A stretch of 64,000 bases of DNA from Nonlabens sp. Hel1_33_55. Its GTDB lineage: Bacteria; Bacteroidota; Bacteroidia; Flavobacteriales; Flavobacteriaceae. The stretch spans positions 1,240,001-1,304,000 of the forward strand of contig NZ_LT627735.1 of NCBI RefSeq assembly GCF_900101765.1. The letters are read 5' to 3'. The notes under the pieces are model-generated. The model did no database searches. It saw only the letters and a program-made list of their open reading frames with translations, and was not told where the DNA came from. Made by a program: the position numbers and the translations under genes. This document shows positions 8,298 through 16,683 of the stretch, piece after piece (the stretch's first letter is position 1; the number at the start of each line of letters is the position of its first letter).

Positions 8298-8993
8298 TTA
8301 TCTTCTTTTTGTTTCTACCCAAACGTTATATGCAGCTGGTAATCCTGGTCCATTAGGAGCCAATAATTGGTCCACAATGTGAGTAGGAGCAGTTCCCAAC
8401 ATAGTATTAGGAATTTCAATAACAATTGCATTTACATTAAGAGGTGCAAAGAAATTGTTTCCTGTAGATCCAAAACCGTCAGCTGGTGGTGTGTTTCCTG
8501 CAACTACAGCACCTTTAATTGCGTTGAAAGCTTCAAAGTCAAAGAAGAAAGCATCTTGACGCAATCCTGCGAAATAACTAACTCCATTAGAAGTAGTCGT
8601 ACTTCCAATATTTACAGAAGCTGCAAATTCATCAACATCAATAGTACTTGACAAACCTGTAGTAGATGGACGATATGGTCCAAAGAAATACATTTGGTCT
8701 CCTTGTCTTAATGCTTGGATCACAAGATCTTCAACAACTCCACCGTTTTCAACACCAGTGTTGTCAATATTAATTTCAATAAGTACGTTTTCGTCAAATT
8801 GAGCACTATTAGAACCTGCTGGTAATGTTACTACAAACGTTGTAGCATCAGAATTCTGTCCTTCAAATGCATAAAAATCTGCAATATCAGAACTTGTCAT
8901 AGCGACGTCAGTGGCGTCGACGTGGTCAGCTGCAATAAAGATTCCAGCTACGGTACAAACCGCAATACTTGACCAAAGGGCAATTTTTTTCAT
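8298..8993 (-). CDS. DUF4331-like exported protein
   Basis: A 231-residue protein with an N-terminal signal or anchor (MKKIALWSSIAVCTVAGIF) followed by ADHVDA and SSDIADFYAFEGQNSD, the usual N-terminal signature of DUF4331. Other family-like segments are VLIEINIDNTG and RQDAFFFDFEAF. It is the first gene of a minus-strand trio with the DUF4331-like lipoprotein and the TPR protein. No enzyme motif is visible. The 117 bp between this start and the response-regulator stop contain no clear promoter box. Confidence 0.75.
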   Translation of the reverse strand: MKKIALWSSIAVCTVAGIFIAADHVDATDVAMTSSDIADFYAFEGQNSDATTFVVTLPAGSNSAQFDENVLIEINIDNTGVENGGVVEDLVIQALRQGDQMYFFGPYRPSTTGLSSTIDVDEFAASVNIGSTTTSNGVSYFAGLRQDAFFFDFEAFNAIKGAVVAGNTPPADGFGSTGNNFFAPLNVNAIVIEIPNTMLGTAPTHIVDQLLAPNGPGLPAAYNVWVETKRR

Positions 8994-9110
8994 AGTTTTT
9001 TTATTAGTAATTAGTATTATATATCTAATTAACGAAGAAGAAGCGATGATGGATTTGAATAAAACGTTAAACCGTGCTAAAAAACTGTAAAAGAGACAAT
9101 ATTAAGTCAT

Positions 9111-9890
9111 TCATCCCTCTAACCACTGCTTAAAATCCTTAACTCGCTCCCTACTTACGATCAAATCAAATTCTGAGAATGAATCAATTATAACTTTAAG
9201 TCTGGAATTAGTGTAGGCAATAATGTCTGCTATTCCATCAACGTGAACTATCGCCTGACGGGATATTCTAAAAAACTTTTGTGGATCAAGTTCTGTTTCC
9301 ACTAGTTCAAGCTTTGAATCAATCAAATAATTGCGCCCGTTAGGCAGATTGATATATGTCCCTTTATTCTCTGAATAGAACAGCTGGATCTCATCTGCTG
9401 TGAACAACTTGATGTGTTCCCCAATTTTTGTCGTGTACCTGTTTTTATAGCTAGTTGTGTTACCGTTGAGCAACGCAGCAATTTGTTGTAGGTCTGCAGG
9501 ACTTATTTTTGTTGAGAGTTTTTGGTTTTCATCGCTTTCGCGAAAGCGTAACTTATACTTATCTACAGCCTGCTCCAATTCTTCGGCATCAATAGGTTTC
9601 AACAAATAATCGATGCTGTTAAGTTTGAAAGCCTTGAGCGCATACTCATCGTATGCCGTGGTAAAAATGATCGCGCTATCGACATCGACATGGTCAAAGA
9701 TTTCAAAAGAAAGGCCATCGCTAAGCTGAATATCCAGAAAAATCAAGTCAGGAGATTCATTGCTGGACAAGTATTCCACAGATTCCTTAACAGAATGCAC
9801 CGCTGTATCCACCTGCAAACCTAGCTTTTCCAACATGCGCGTCAACCGTCTAGCGGCTGGTTTTTCATCTTCTACGATTAAGATATTCAT
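9111..9890 (-). CDS. LytTR-family response regulator
   Basis: A 259-residue protein. The receiver domain covers about 1-120, with acidic residues in IVEDE, the phospho-acceptor Asp53 in LIFLDIQLSDG, a Thr in FTTAYDEYAL and a Lys in LLKPID. A LytTR DNA-binding domain follows from about 155 to the end (LFYSENKGTYINLPNGRNYLIDSKLELVE split by a short turn, then FFRISRQAIVHVDGI). It is the last gene of a kinase-2TM-regulator operon and overlaps the 2TM gene by 4 bp. It contains one exact palindrome, read as RFRES, in the linker between the two domains. Confidence 0.93.
   Translation of the reverse strand: MNILIVEDEKPAARRLTRMLEKLGLQVDTAVHSVKESVEYLSSNESPDLIFLDIQLSDGLSFEIFDHVDVDSAIIFTTAYDEYALKAFKLNSIDYLLKPIDAEELEQAVDKYKLRFRESDENQKLSTKISPADLQQIAALLNGNTTSYKNRYTTKIGEHIKLFTADEIQLFYSENKGTYINLPNGRNYLIDSKLELVETELDPQKFFRISRQAIVHVDGIADIIAYTNSRLKVIIDSFSEFDLIVSRERVKDFKQWLEG
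9533..9548. repeat. Dispersed palindrome copy 4 (exact)
   Basis: Exact 16-mer inside the response regulator, in the codons joining receiver and LytTR domains, read as RFRES. Confidence 0.95.
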
Positions 9891-10198
9891 TTGGTGTTGA
9901 TTAATGTTTGATCTTCCTCATTCTCCATAAGTTCTTGCAGCTTTCTGTTTTCCCAATCCTTTCCTGTAAATGGATTGAGTCTAAAAACACCTGCGGCATG
10001 ACTCAACAATCCTATGCCCCAACCCAATAAAGGAAATAAAAACCAAGGGAAGCTCCATTCATTACTGTAATAATTGAGAGCAGCTAGTCCAGAATTAATA
10101 ATAAGGTATATAATGACGTGGTTATAGAATGCCTTTAGCTCTTCAACACGAGCTTTGGCTCTAGTGTATCGCTCTTGATATGATTCTTGCGTGTTCAT
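9887..10198 (-). CDS. Small 2TM-domain membrane protein
   Basis: A 103-residue protein with two hydrophobic helices (about 27-45 and 52-70), preceded by a charged helix (RYTRAKARVEELKAFYNH) and ended by a charged tail (GKDWENRKLQELM). This matches the 2TM domain family common next to histidine kinases in Flavobacteriia. It resembles the C-terminal extension of the upstream kinase, so the two probably arose from a common module. Its stop overlaps the regulator start by 4 bp and its start follows the kinase stop by 2 bp. Confidence 0.8.
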   Translation of the reverse strand: MNTQESYQERYTRAKARVEELKAFYNHVIIYLIINSGLAALNYYSNEWSFPWFLFPLLGWGIGLLSHAAGVFRLNPFTGKDWENRKLQELMENEEDQTLINTK

Positions 10199-10200
10199 GG

Positions 10201-11547
10201 TTAGAAATTTTTATCGTTCATTAATTCATTGATCTTGTTTTGCTGCCAGTTTCGGTTTAGGAAAATGTCTTTATCAAAACTGCGCTGATACTGGAAGAAA
10301 AGGCCTATTCCCATTCCTATGGCTGGGAAAATCACCCAAGGAATGCCACCCGTGAAATAGTTAAGCAATCCCAGAAAAAATAGAATGAACACCGTTTTCA
10401 CTGCGTCATCATAGAACTTCTTGATGTCCTTCACTTTTTCTCTCGCGTCGACCAGTTTCCTGTCTTCTATAGTAGCTTCAATAACTTCTGATTTTAAGGT
10501 TTGAATTTGGCTTTTATCCAGTAAAGGCAAGGTCACCTTAAAAGTTTCCCTCGTTTTTTCAATCTTCATCTGGTCGCTAGTCAACAAAGAATAGCGAGAT
10601 GCTATGTTATTGAGCCCAACGCCTGTACCTGTACTCACGACTGACTTTTCCTGTAGATTATTCTCAATTATCAGATGAATTCCTTCTTCATATATAGACA
10701 GCTTTAGAGGCTGACTATCGTTGATAATATTATGCTTCACTGCATTTTCAATAAGCAACTGGAGTGATAGCGGTACTATCTGTAAATCTGAATTGGATAC
10801 CGTAGCTGGAATGGAAATGTCAAGGCTATCTTCAAATCTCATCTTTAGAAGTCTGACATAAGTTCTCGCGAAAACTAATTCTTCTTCTAAGGAAACTAGT
10901 CCTTTACAGCGTTGTTCCAAAACATATCGATACACCTTAGAAAGCGAAGTCGTAAAATTCACGGCAGCTTCTGGATTTTCTTCTATTAAGGATACCAGAA
11001 CATTCAAGCTATTGAATAAAAAATGTGGATCCAATTGATTCTTTAGCGCATCGAATTGTGCTGTGGCAGATCCTGCGATTACTTTTTGCTCCTTTATTTT
11101 GGATTTCTGGAGTTCCTTATAGAAGTAGAAAGCGTGAAATATCAAGGTAATCACCAGTGTGATGATCACGCCACCAACATACCATTCAACACTTTGTCCA
11201 TCTAGATAATTCTGCACCGTGTTATCGTAAATAACGATCTGTATGAATCCAATCAAGAAAAATAAGGTGACCATCGTGACAATGATGGATCCTACAACAC
11301 CTGCCAGCAATCTAACTACCGGCTGTTGTTGCCACGATAAATGTTTATTGAGATAGTCAACAAGCGCCTCATTCACAAATGTGAGGAAGAAGGCAAACAT
11401 GGAATTCATTCCTATATTAGAGAAACAATCCTCAACCGTCGTGTCAAATCCAGATTGAAACAGGTTGACAATCGTGATTCCAGCACCTATCAAAATGCTG
11501 ATGAGAATGAGACGAATGAGTTTTTTTAGTATCATGTGGCTGGGCAT
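10201..11547 (-). CDS. LytS-like sensor histidine kinase with C-terminal 2TM domain
   Basis: A 448-residue protein. Transmembrane helices lie at about 10-28, 45-65, 80-105 and 125-143. The His_kinase domain follows, with the phospho-accepting His near residue 175 in LDPHFLFNSLN, and an ATPase region with LLIENAVKHN and GTGVGLNNI. A 2TM domain is fused at about 375-448 (DIKKFYDDAVKTVFILFF), similar to the separate small gene downstream. It would phosphorylate the LytTR regulator encoded two genes on. The ATG at 11547 sits 4 bp behind a near-consensus -7 box (TACATTTA). Confidence 0.9.
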   Translation of the reverse strand: MPSHMILKKLIRLILISILIGAGITIVNLFQSGFDTTVEDCFSNIGMNSMFAFFLTFVNEALVDYLNKHLSWQQQPVVRLLAGVVGSIIVTMVTLFFLIGFIQIVIYDNTVQNYLDGQSVEWYVGGVIITLVITLIFHAFYFYKELQKSKIKEQKVIAGSATAQFDALKNQLDPHFLFNSLNVLVSLIEENPEAAVNFTTSLSKVYRYVLEQRCKGLVSLEEELVFARTYVRLLKMRFEDSLDISIPATVSNSDLQIVPLSLQLLIENAVKHNIINDSQPLKLSIYEEGIHLIIENNLQEKSVVSTGTGVGLNNIASRYSLLTSDQMKIEKTRETFKVTLPLLDKSQIQTLKSEVIEATIEDRKLVDAREKVKDIKKFYDDAVKTVFILFFLGLLNYFTGGIPWVIFPAIGMGIGLFFQYQRSFDKDIFLNRNWQQNKINELMNDKNF

Positions 11548-11551
11548 TCCC

Positions 11552-11559
11552 TAAATGTA
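11552..11559 (-). promoter_or_regulatory. Near-consensus -7 box 4 bp before the kinase start
   Basis: TACATTTA matches TAnnTTTG at 5 of its 6 fixed positions and ends 4 bp before the ATG, the same geometry as the stronger cases in this window. Confidence 0.4.
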
Positions 11560-11663
11560 AATCTTATTAGAGAACGACACAAAGATGCCTTGAACATCCA
11601 GTTATGAAAAACGCATGCTACCCAACTGTCAAATACAGCTACTGAATTGTAAAATGAAGAGGT

Positions 11664-12416
11664 TTACGGTGCGCTTTTGATGGTCACCTTGGGAAATTCT
11701 GACTTGATCTCGCTCATCAACTCCAGTTTGCCGGCTTCAAAGGCCTCATCAAGATCTTCCAGTACCGGATCAGAACTCTCAGATCTGTAATTCTTATAAT
11801 CCTGCACGATAATCCCATCGAGGTTTCTACGGTTTACGCTTTCGCGAAAGCGGAACCCACATTCATCCTCACAGTAAGAGTAAGCCAAAAAGTCAATGAG
11901 ATAGTCGGTTGCATCGATCCAATACACAAACTCATCCTCGTGATCCTCACCGCCACCATCTTCTTTAAATGTCACTTTGATCTGGTGATAATCCTGTCCA
12001 TTGATTTGATCCATTCCCAGATTTTCAAGAATCACCGCATCACCGTCAAGACTGTAGGGCAATTGCGCGAAATACACAACGCTATTAAGAGATGCGCTGT
12101 ATCGTGTACTCAACGAGTCTGGTAAAGACACTACACTATCATTGACTGTCCTGACAAAACCTTTGTTATCCAATCGATCTATTACCGGCAAATCATTCTT
12201 TAAAAATTGGCGCTGGTATACATAGTTACCACCTAATCTATCTGCCTTATAATTGATACTTCTAAAGGTAAAATCCAAAGTTGCATTTGCAGCCACATCT
12301 GCTCCATGAGCGGTAATGCTTTTAGCAATAATTTCTTCTGCTGTGATGGAATCGTCCTGACATGATATCATTGTCAAAACCGCAAAACCGTATACTAAAA
12401 ACCAGATCTTTTTCAT
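11664..12416 (-). CDS. Lipoprotein, DUF6503-like
   Basis: A 250-residue lipoprotein with signal peptide ending LTMISC. The mature start EEIIAKSITAHG and the later VYWIDATDYLIDFLAYSY resemble the two DUF6503-like proteins at 52379 and 53235 in this window, which share the EEIVEKSIQYH-type opening and a region describing a peptide or lipid-binding LolA-like fold. The function of the family is not known. It has one exact palindrome, read as RFRES, and a perfect TATATTTG box ending 4 bp before the ATG, back to back with the smpB promoter. Confidence 0.65.
   Translation of the reverse strand: MKKIWFLVYGFAVLTMISCQDDSITAEEIIAKSITAHGADVAANATLDFTFRSINYKADRLGGNYVYQRQFLKNDLPVIDRLDNKGFVRTVNDSVVSLPDSLSTRYSASLNSVVYFAQLPYSLDGDAVILENLGMDQINGQDYHQIKVTFKEDGGGEDHEDEFVYWIDATDYLIDFLAYSYCEDECGFRFRESVNRRNLDGIIVQDYKNYRSESSDPVLEDLDEAFEAGKLELMSEIKSEFPKVTIKSAP
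11837..11852. repeat. Dispersed palindrome copy 5 (exact)
   Basis: Exact 16-mer inside the DUF6503-like lipoprotein gene, read as RFRES. Confidence 0.95.
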
Positions 12417-12420
12417 TTCA

Positions 12421-12428
12421 CAAATATA
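12421..12428 (-). promoter_or_regulatory. Promoter -7 box of the 11664 lipoprotein, leaderless geometry
   Basis: TATATTTG matches TAnnTTTG fully and ends 4 bp before the ATG at 12416. No clear -33 TTG is visible. Confidence 0.6.
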
Positions 12429-12453
12429 TAACGATGCCCACGAACTGTTAAAT

Positions 12454-12461
12454 TATATTTG
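12454..12461 (+). promoter_or_regulatory. Promoter -7 box of smpB, leaderless geometry
   Basis: TATATTTG followed by C, ending 5 bp before the smpB ATG at 12467. It is divergent from the box at 12421. Confidence 0.6.
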
Positions 12462-12466
12462 CGTTA

Positions 12467-12931
12467 ATGGATTTCAAGAATAACGTACAGATAAAAAACC
12501 GAAAGGCACGATTTGAATATGAACTGCTGGACAAGTATACCGCGGGAATCGTTTTGGGAGGTACTGAAATCAAAGCGATTCGACTAGGTAAGGCCAGTAT
12601 TGCTGAGGCTTTTTGTGAGTTCAAGGACGACGAACTATGGATTATTAATATGACCATACAGGAGTATTCCCACGCAACTCATTTTAACCATGCGCCTAAG
12701 GCTGCTCGCAAACTCCTACTCCAGCGTCGCGAGCTTAAAAAGCTTTACAAAGACGTGACAAATTCTGGAAACACCATCATCCCGCTAGTCATGTTTATCA
12801 ATGATCGTGGTTTTGCAAAAATCCAGATATCTCTTGCTAAGGGTAAGAAACTCTACGATAAACGTGAGACTATAAAGAACAGGGATAACAAAAAGCGCAT
12901 GGATCAAATTAAAAAAACCTACAACACTTAA
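12467..12931 (+). CDS. smpB: SsrA-binding protein
   Basis: A 154-residue tmRNA-binding protein for trans-translation rescue of stalled ribosomes. The family motifs are clear: KNRKARFEYEL, the AGIVLGGTEIKAIR strand, ASIAEAFCEF, and the C-terminal tail GKKLYDKRETIKNRDNKKRM that folds into the ribosomal decoding site. The length is normal. The ATG at 12467 is the only start that keeps the N-terminal strand, and it lies 5 bp behind a perfect -7 box, so the mRNA is probably leaderless. No tmRNA gene is in the window. Confidence 0.97.
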   Translation: MDFKNNVQIKNRKARFEYELLDKYTAGIVLGGTEIKAIRLGKASIAEAFCEFKDDELWIINMTIQEYSHATHFNHAPKAARKLLLQRRELKKLYKDVTNSGNTIIPLVMFINDRGFAKIQISLAKGKKLYDKRETIKNRDNKKRMDQIKKTYNT

Positions 12932-13025
12932 ACAACTATTTGCATTTTTGAACGTCTATGAATAGAGACCTGGCTTAAAAGTTGACAGCCATGACTCCTT
13001 TAAACAACCACCAATTCGTTCATTT

Positions 13026-15503
13026 ATGAAGTTATTTTACACTCTTTTCCTTCTCATTTCCTTTTTATCGACCGCACAAATAACTGGTACCGTCACTGAT
13101 GCCGACGGAGAATCCATTCCGTTTGCTAGTATTTTTATAAAGGATACCTACACGGGAACATCGACTAACGTGGATGGGATTTACCAACTTGATGTCAAAA
13201 AAACGGGTGGCTACACTGTCGTCTTTCAAAGTCTAGGGTACAAAACCAACGAGGTTACCGTCAGTATTGATAAACTACCCTTCGAGTTGAATGCCACACT
13301 TCTTACTGAAACTACGTCACTTGATGAAGTGGTTGTGCGCAGCGATGAAAATCCAGCTGATCGCGTCATACGTGAAGCCATCGCCAACAGAGAAGCCAAC
13401 CGATTAAAAGGATCCAGCTACACCGCAGACTTTTACTCTCGTGGTTTGATGGGAATGGAAGATGTTCCAGAAAAATTTTTGGGTCAGGAAATAGGTGATC
13501 TAGATGGTTCTCTCGATTCCTTGACACGCAGTGGTGTCATCTATCTATCAGAAACAGTTAGCAATATAGCTTATGAGGCTCCAGACAATTTTAAGGAATT
13601 TATCACAGCAAGCAAGGTAAGCGGCGATGACCGTGGTTTTAGCGCCAACAGTGCAGAGAGTGCCAACTTTGATTTCTACAATAACAACATTGACCTTAAT
13701 AATAGGATTGTATCACCCATCGCAGATTATGCTTTTACCTATTACAGATATAAACTACTGGGAACATTCTATGATAGCAACAATTTCTTGATTAATAAAA
13801 TTGAGGTCACCTCACGGCGTCCCAATGACAATACCTTTAATGGAATCATATATATTGTAGAAGATCAGTGGACCATTTATGGTCTGGAATTGACAACAAC
13901 AGGTCAAAACATCAACGTACCATTTATAAGGGAAATTACATTCACGCAGGATTTCACTTATGAAACGGAAACTAGCGACTGGGTTAAACGAAATCAAAAC
14001 ATCGTTTTCTCTTTTGGCTTATTTGGATTTGAGGGCAACGGTAGGTTCATCGCTAACTATACCAACTATAATTTCAAACCAGAATTTGATAAAAAAGCTT
14101 TTGGTGCAGAGGTTCTTGCTTTCAATCCAGACGCCAATAAAAAAGATAGTCTCTTCTGGAAACAAGTCAGACCGGTTCCTTTAACCGCAGATGAATCTAG
14201 AGAATATGTAAAAAAAGACAGTATTTCTGCCGTGAGAAATGATCCTAAATATAAAGATAGTGTGGATCGAGTGGAAAATAAATTCGGTGTGCTGGATGTA
14301 TTGACAGGTTATACCTATCGCGATTCCAATGAGAATTACAGGATCAGTTACGATGGAATCTTAGACTTGGGTGCTTTTCAAGGATTTAATACAGTTCAAG
14401 GATTTGTTTTGGGCAGTGGCCTCAGTTACTCTAAAGGCTTTGATGAAGATTACAATCAAAGTTTTTACACCGCAGTTAATTTTAATTACGGTACCAGCGA
14501 TGATCGGCTTAGATATGATGGGCGTATTTCCTATAGATTCAATCGCACTAATCGCAGGAGCATCTCGCTTTCTGGAGGAACTGAAGTCGCTCAAATAAAC
14601 ACCAGCAATCCTATTTCTGGATTGGAAAACTCCATTTCAAGTTTGTTTTTTGAACGCAACTATGCTAAATTCTTTGAACGTGATTATGCTCGATTCAGTT
14701 ATTCAGAGGAAGTGACCAATGGTTTTTTTCTAAACGGATCTGTAGGATATGAGCGACGACAGCCATTGAAAAACACAACCGATCAGGTTTGGTTCACGCA
14801 ATCAGATGTCGATTACACGCCTAATAATCCTTTGTTTCTGGATCAGAATCGGTTGGGATTCGTGCGAGAACATGAGTTATTAAAAGTTGGTGCAGGATTG
14901 ACCATACGGCCAGGTCAAAAATACCAGAGTTATCCAGACCAAAAATTCAACATCGTCAATGAGAAATATCCAACCATACGACTAAACTACGAAGGCGGAT
15001 TTGCAGCAAGCGAGAGCAACTACAATTACCATCAAATAAGTGCAAGCATCTGGCAAAACTTTGATCAGGGAAATCTGGGTCGTAGTAGTTACTGGGTGAA
15101 TGCGGGCACTTTCTTTGATGCAGACGGCATCTCGCTTATAGACGCACAACATTTCAATGGCAACCAACTGCGCTACAAACTAGCCGCGCTCAATCCCTAT
15201 GGTTTTGGATTGTTGGATTATTACGATTACAGTACCAATGAATCCTATGCACAAGTACACGTGCAGCATGATTTCAAAGGTTTTTTACTAGGTAAGATTC
15301 CTGGTATCAACTTACTGAACTATGATTTGATCGTGAGCGGTAAAGCGTTGATGACCCAACGCAAACCTTACTTTGAGGTCAGTGCTGGGATTGACAACAT
15401 AGGTTTTGGCAACTTCAGACCATTCCGTGTGGATTATGTGCGCAGCATCACGAGCGATAGAAATTATGGGGCTTTTGTGGTTGGGATTAATTTTGGGTTG
15501 TAG
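13026..15503 (+). CDS. DUF5686 and carboxypeptidase-like regulatory domain outer-membrane protein
   Basis: An 825-residue exported protein. Signal peptide at residues 1-17 (cleavage near STAQ). A CarboxypepD_reg-like domain follows at about 19-105 (ITGTVTDADGESIPFASIFI, then STNVDGIYQLDV). The remaining about 700 residues are DUF5686, with many alternating aromatic strands typical of an outer-membrane beta barrel and a final strand ending in FVVGINFGL. It resembles TonB-dependent receptor relatives without a plug. Substrate unknown. It is a single gene, with a palindrome 9 bp after the stop. Confidence 0.85.
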   Translation: MKLFYTLFLLISFLSTAQITGTVTDADGESIPFASIFIKDTYTGTSTNVDGIYQLDVKKTGGYTVVFQSLGYKTNEVTVSIDKLPFELNATLLTETTSLDEVVVRSDENPADRVIREAIANREANRLKGSSYTADFYSRGLMGMEDVPEKFLGQEIGDLDGSLDSLTRSGVIYLSETVSNIAYEAPDNFKEFITASKVSGDDRGFSANSAESANFDFYNNNIDLNNRIVSPIADYAFTYYRYKLLGTFYDSNNFLINKIEVTSRRPNDNTFNGIIYIVEDQWTIYGLELTTTGQNINVPFIREITFTQDFTYETETSDWVKRNQNIVFSFGLFGFEGNGRFIANYTNYNFKPEFDKKAFGAEVLAFNPDANKKDSLFWKQVRPVPLTADESREYVKKDSISAVRNDPKYKDSVDRVENKFGVLDVLTGYTYRDSNENYRISYDGILDLGAFQGFNTVQGFVLGSGLSYSKGFDEDYNQSFYTAVNFNYGTSDDRLRYDGRISYRFNRTNRRSISLSGGTEVAQINTSNPISGLENSISSLFFERNYAKFFERDYARFSYSEEVTNGFFLNGSVGYERRQPLKNTTDQVWFTQSDVDYTPNNPLFLDQNRLGFVREHELLKVGAGLTIRPGQKYQSYPDQKFNIVNEKYPTIRLNYEGGFAASESNYNYHQISASIWQNFDQGNLGRSSYWVNAGTFFDADGISLIDAQHFNGNQLRYKLAALNPYGFGLLDYYDYSTNESYAQVHVQHDFKGFLLGKIPGINLLNYDLIVSGKALMTQRKPYFEVSAGIDNIGFGNFRPFRVDYVRSITSDRNYGAFVVGINFGL

Positions 15504-15511
15504 TAGGAGTT

Positions 15512-15527
15512 TGCTTTCGCGAAAGCG
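15512..15527. repeat. Dispersed palindrome copy 6 (one mismatch at the edge)
   Basis: TGCTTTCGCGAAAGCG; only the first base differs from the consensus. It is intergenic, 9 bp after the DUF5686 stop. Confidence 0.85.
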
Positions 15528-15619
15528 AGTTAAACGAAATTGGAATCATCTGAAGACCAACCTTTTCAATCGAATTAATTATATTTAAGATTAATTTCTA
15601 AAAAACTTGTTCCAGGGCT

Positions 15620-16549
15620 ATGAGAAATCATCTTATTAAATTGACACAACCTTGCTCAGAAGACTGGAATGAAATGAATTCTACCAAAAACGGTGAATTC
15701 TGTGTTTCTTGTTCAAAGGATGTCCTTGATTTAACTAACATAGAATCAGAAACTATACTCAAAATATTCAGTTCCAAAAAGGATCTTTGCTGTAAGATTC
15801 ATAAAGAACAATTGCAAGCTCCTAATGTTGAAATTAATGAGTGGGATAATTCTCAAACATCTTACTCTACCTATTTCGCAGCGATCCTCCTTGCATCTGC
15901 TATATCCATAAGTCATCCTATTGAGGCAAAAGAAAACCTCTTACCAATGGAAATAATAAAAAGTACTAGCTCTTCAGAAGCAATATCTCATTCAGCTAAA
16001 AGTAGAATTATAGCTTCACCAGTTCAAAAGCAAGATTCCATACATTTTGAAGCCATCGTTATTTTTGAGAGTGATGGAAAACCTATCGAAAATGCTGATG
16101 TAATGTTCGTATCAGCAAATTTGATTTTAAAAACTAAAACCAATGATGACGGTTCTTTTTCATTGAAAATTCCATTAGAACTAATTGATGATCAAAATCT
16201 TTTTAGAATTTCTCATGTTAATTCACTACCACATTCTGGTATTACAGAAAGGTTCGACACTAAAAATTATATACTCAGTAAAAAGAGTATGTCTACAAAG
16301 TATCAATTTAATGTGCCAGCGGTGATTACATATCTAGGCGGAGCGTATTATATTAAAAATGCTCCAGATCCGGTAGTTTTATATAAAGGGTCTGAAATAT
16401 CATATAAACACTTTGATAAAGCTCTTGATGGTAAAAACAAGAAGTTTGATATGACAAACAAGGGTTATTATTTTTTTGATGAAAATGATGGAGTAGCTAT
16501 ATATGGAAACAGAGCTTATTATGGAATTTATCTAGTGTATGACAAATAG
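15620..16549 (+). CDS. Hypothetical membrane protein with N-terminal cysteine motif
   Basis: A 309-residue protein without a classical signal peptide. The N-terminus (about 1-70) carries the cysteine-rich motif QPCSEDWNEM, GEFCVSCSKDVLDLT and DLCCKIHKEQL, found at the start of many Bacteroidota carboxypeptidase-regulatory-like proteins and possibly metal binding. One transmembrane segment lies near 88-105 (STYFAAILLASAISIS). A carboxypeptidase-regulatory-like beta domain follows at about 150-200 (IENADVMFVSANLILKTKTN split by short turns). The C-terminal about 100 residues are unrecognised. It is more AT-rich than its neighbours. Function unknown. Confidence 0.6.
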   Translation: MRNHLIKLTQPCSEDWNEMNSTKNGEFCVSCSKDVLDLTNIESETILKIFSSKKDLCCKIHKEQLQAPNVEINEWDNSQTSYSTYFAAILLASAISISHPIEAKENLLPMEIIKSTSSSEAISHSAKSRIIASPVQKQDSIHFEAIVIFESDGKPIENADVMFVSANLILKTKTNDDGSFSLKIPLELIDDQNLFRISHVNSLPHSGITERFDTKNYILSKKSMSTKYQFNVPAVITYLGGAYYIKNAPDPVVLYKGSEISYKHFDKALDGKNKKFDMTNKGYYFFDENDGVAIYGNRAYYGIYLVYDK

Positions 16550-16575
16550 GCTCTAAGCATTAAGTATGCTATTAC

Positions 16576-16591
16576 CGCTTTCGCGAAAGCG
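16576..16591. repeat. Dispersed palindrome copy 7 (exact)
   Basis: Exact 16-mer, intergenic, 27 bp after the stop of the 15620 gene and before the bidirectional terminator. Confidence 0.95.
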
Positions 16592-16608
16592 AGATAACAA
16601 CCAATAAA

Positions 16609-16645
16609 AATCCCATTTAGATCAAATCTAAACGGGATTCTTTAT
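16609..16645. terminator. Bidirectional terminator between convergent genes
   Basis: A 14-bp stem with one mismatch (16609-16622 with 16626-16639), a 3-nt loop, and T- or A-rich flanks on both sides. It separates the 15620 gene from the helicase gene. Confidence 0.75.
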
Positions 16646-16683
16646 TTATTAACTATCCCAGCACGCTGGAAATTGAAACTAAT

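Noticed and set aside
10860..10885. Partial palindrome core CTCGCGAAAAC in the kinase gene
   Set aside because: Fewer than 10 of 16 positions match, so it is not counted.
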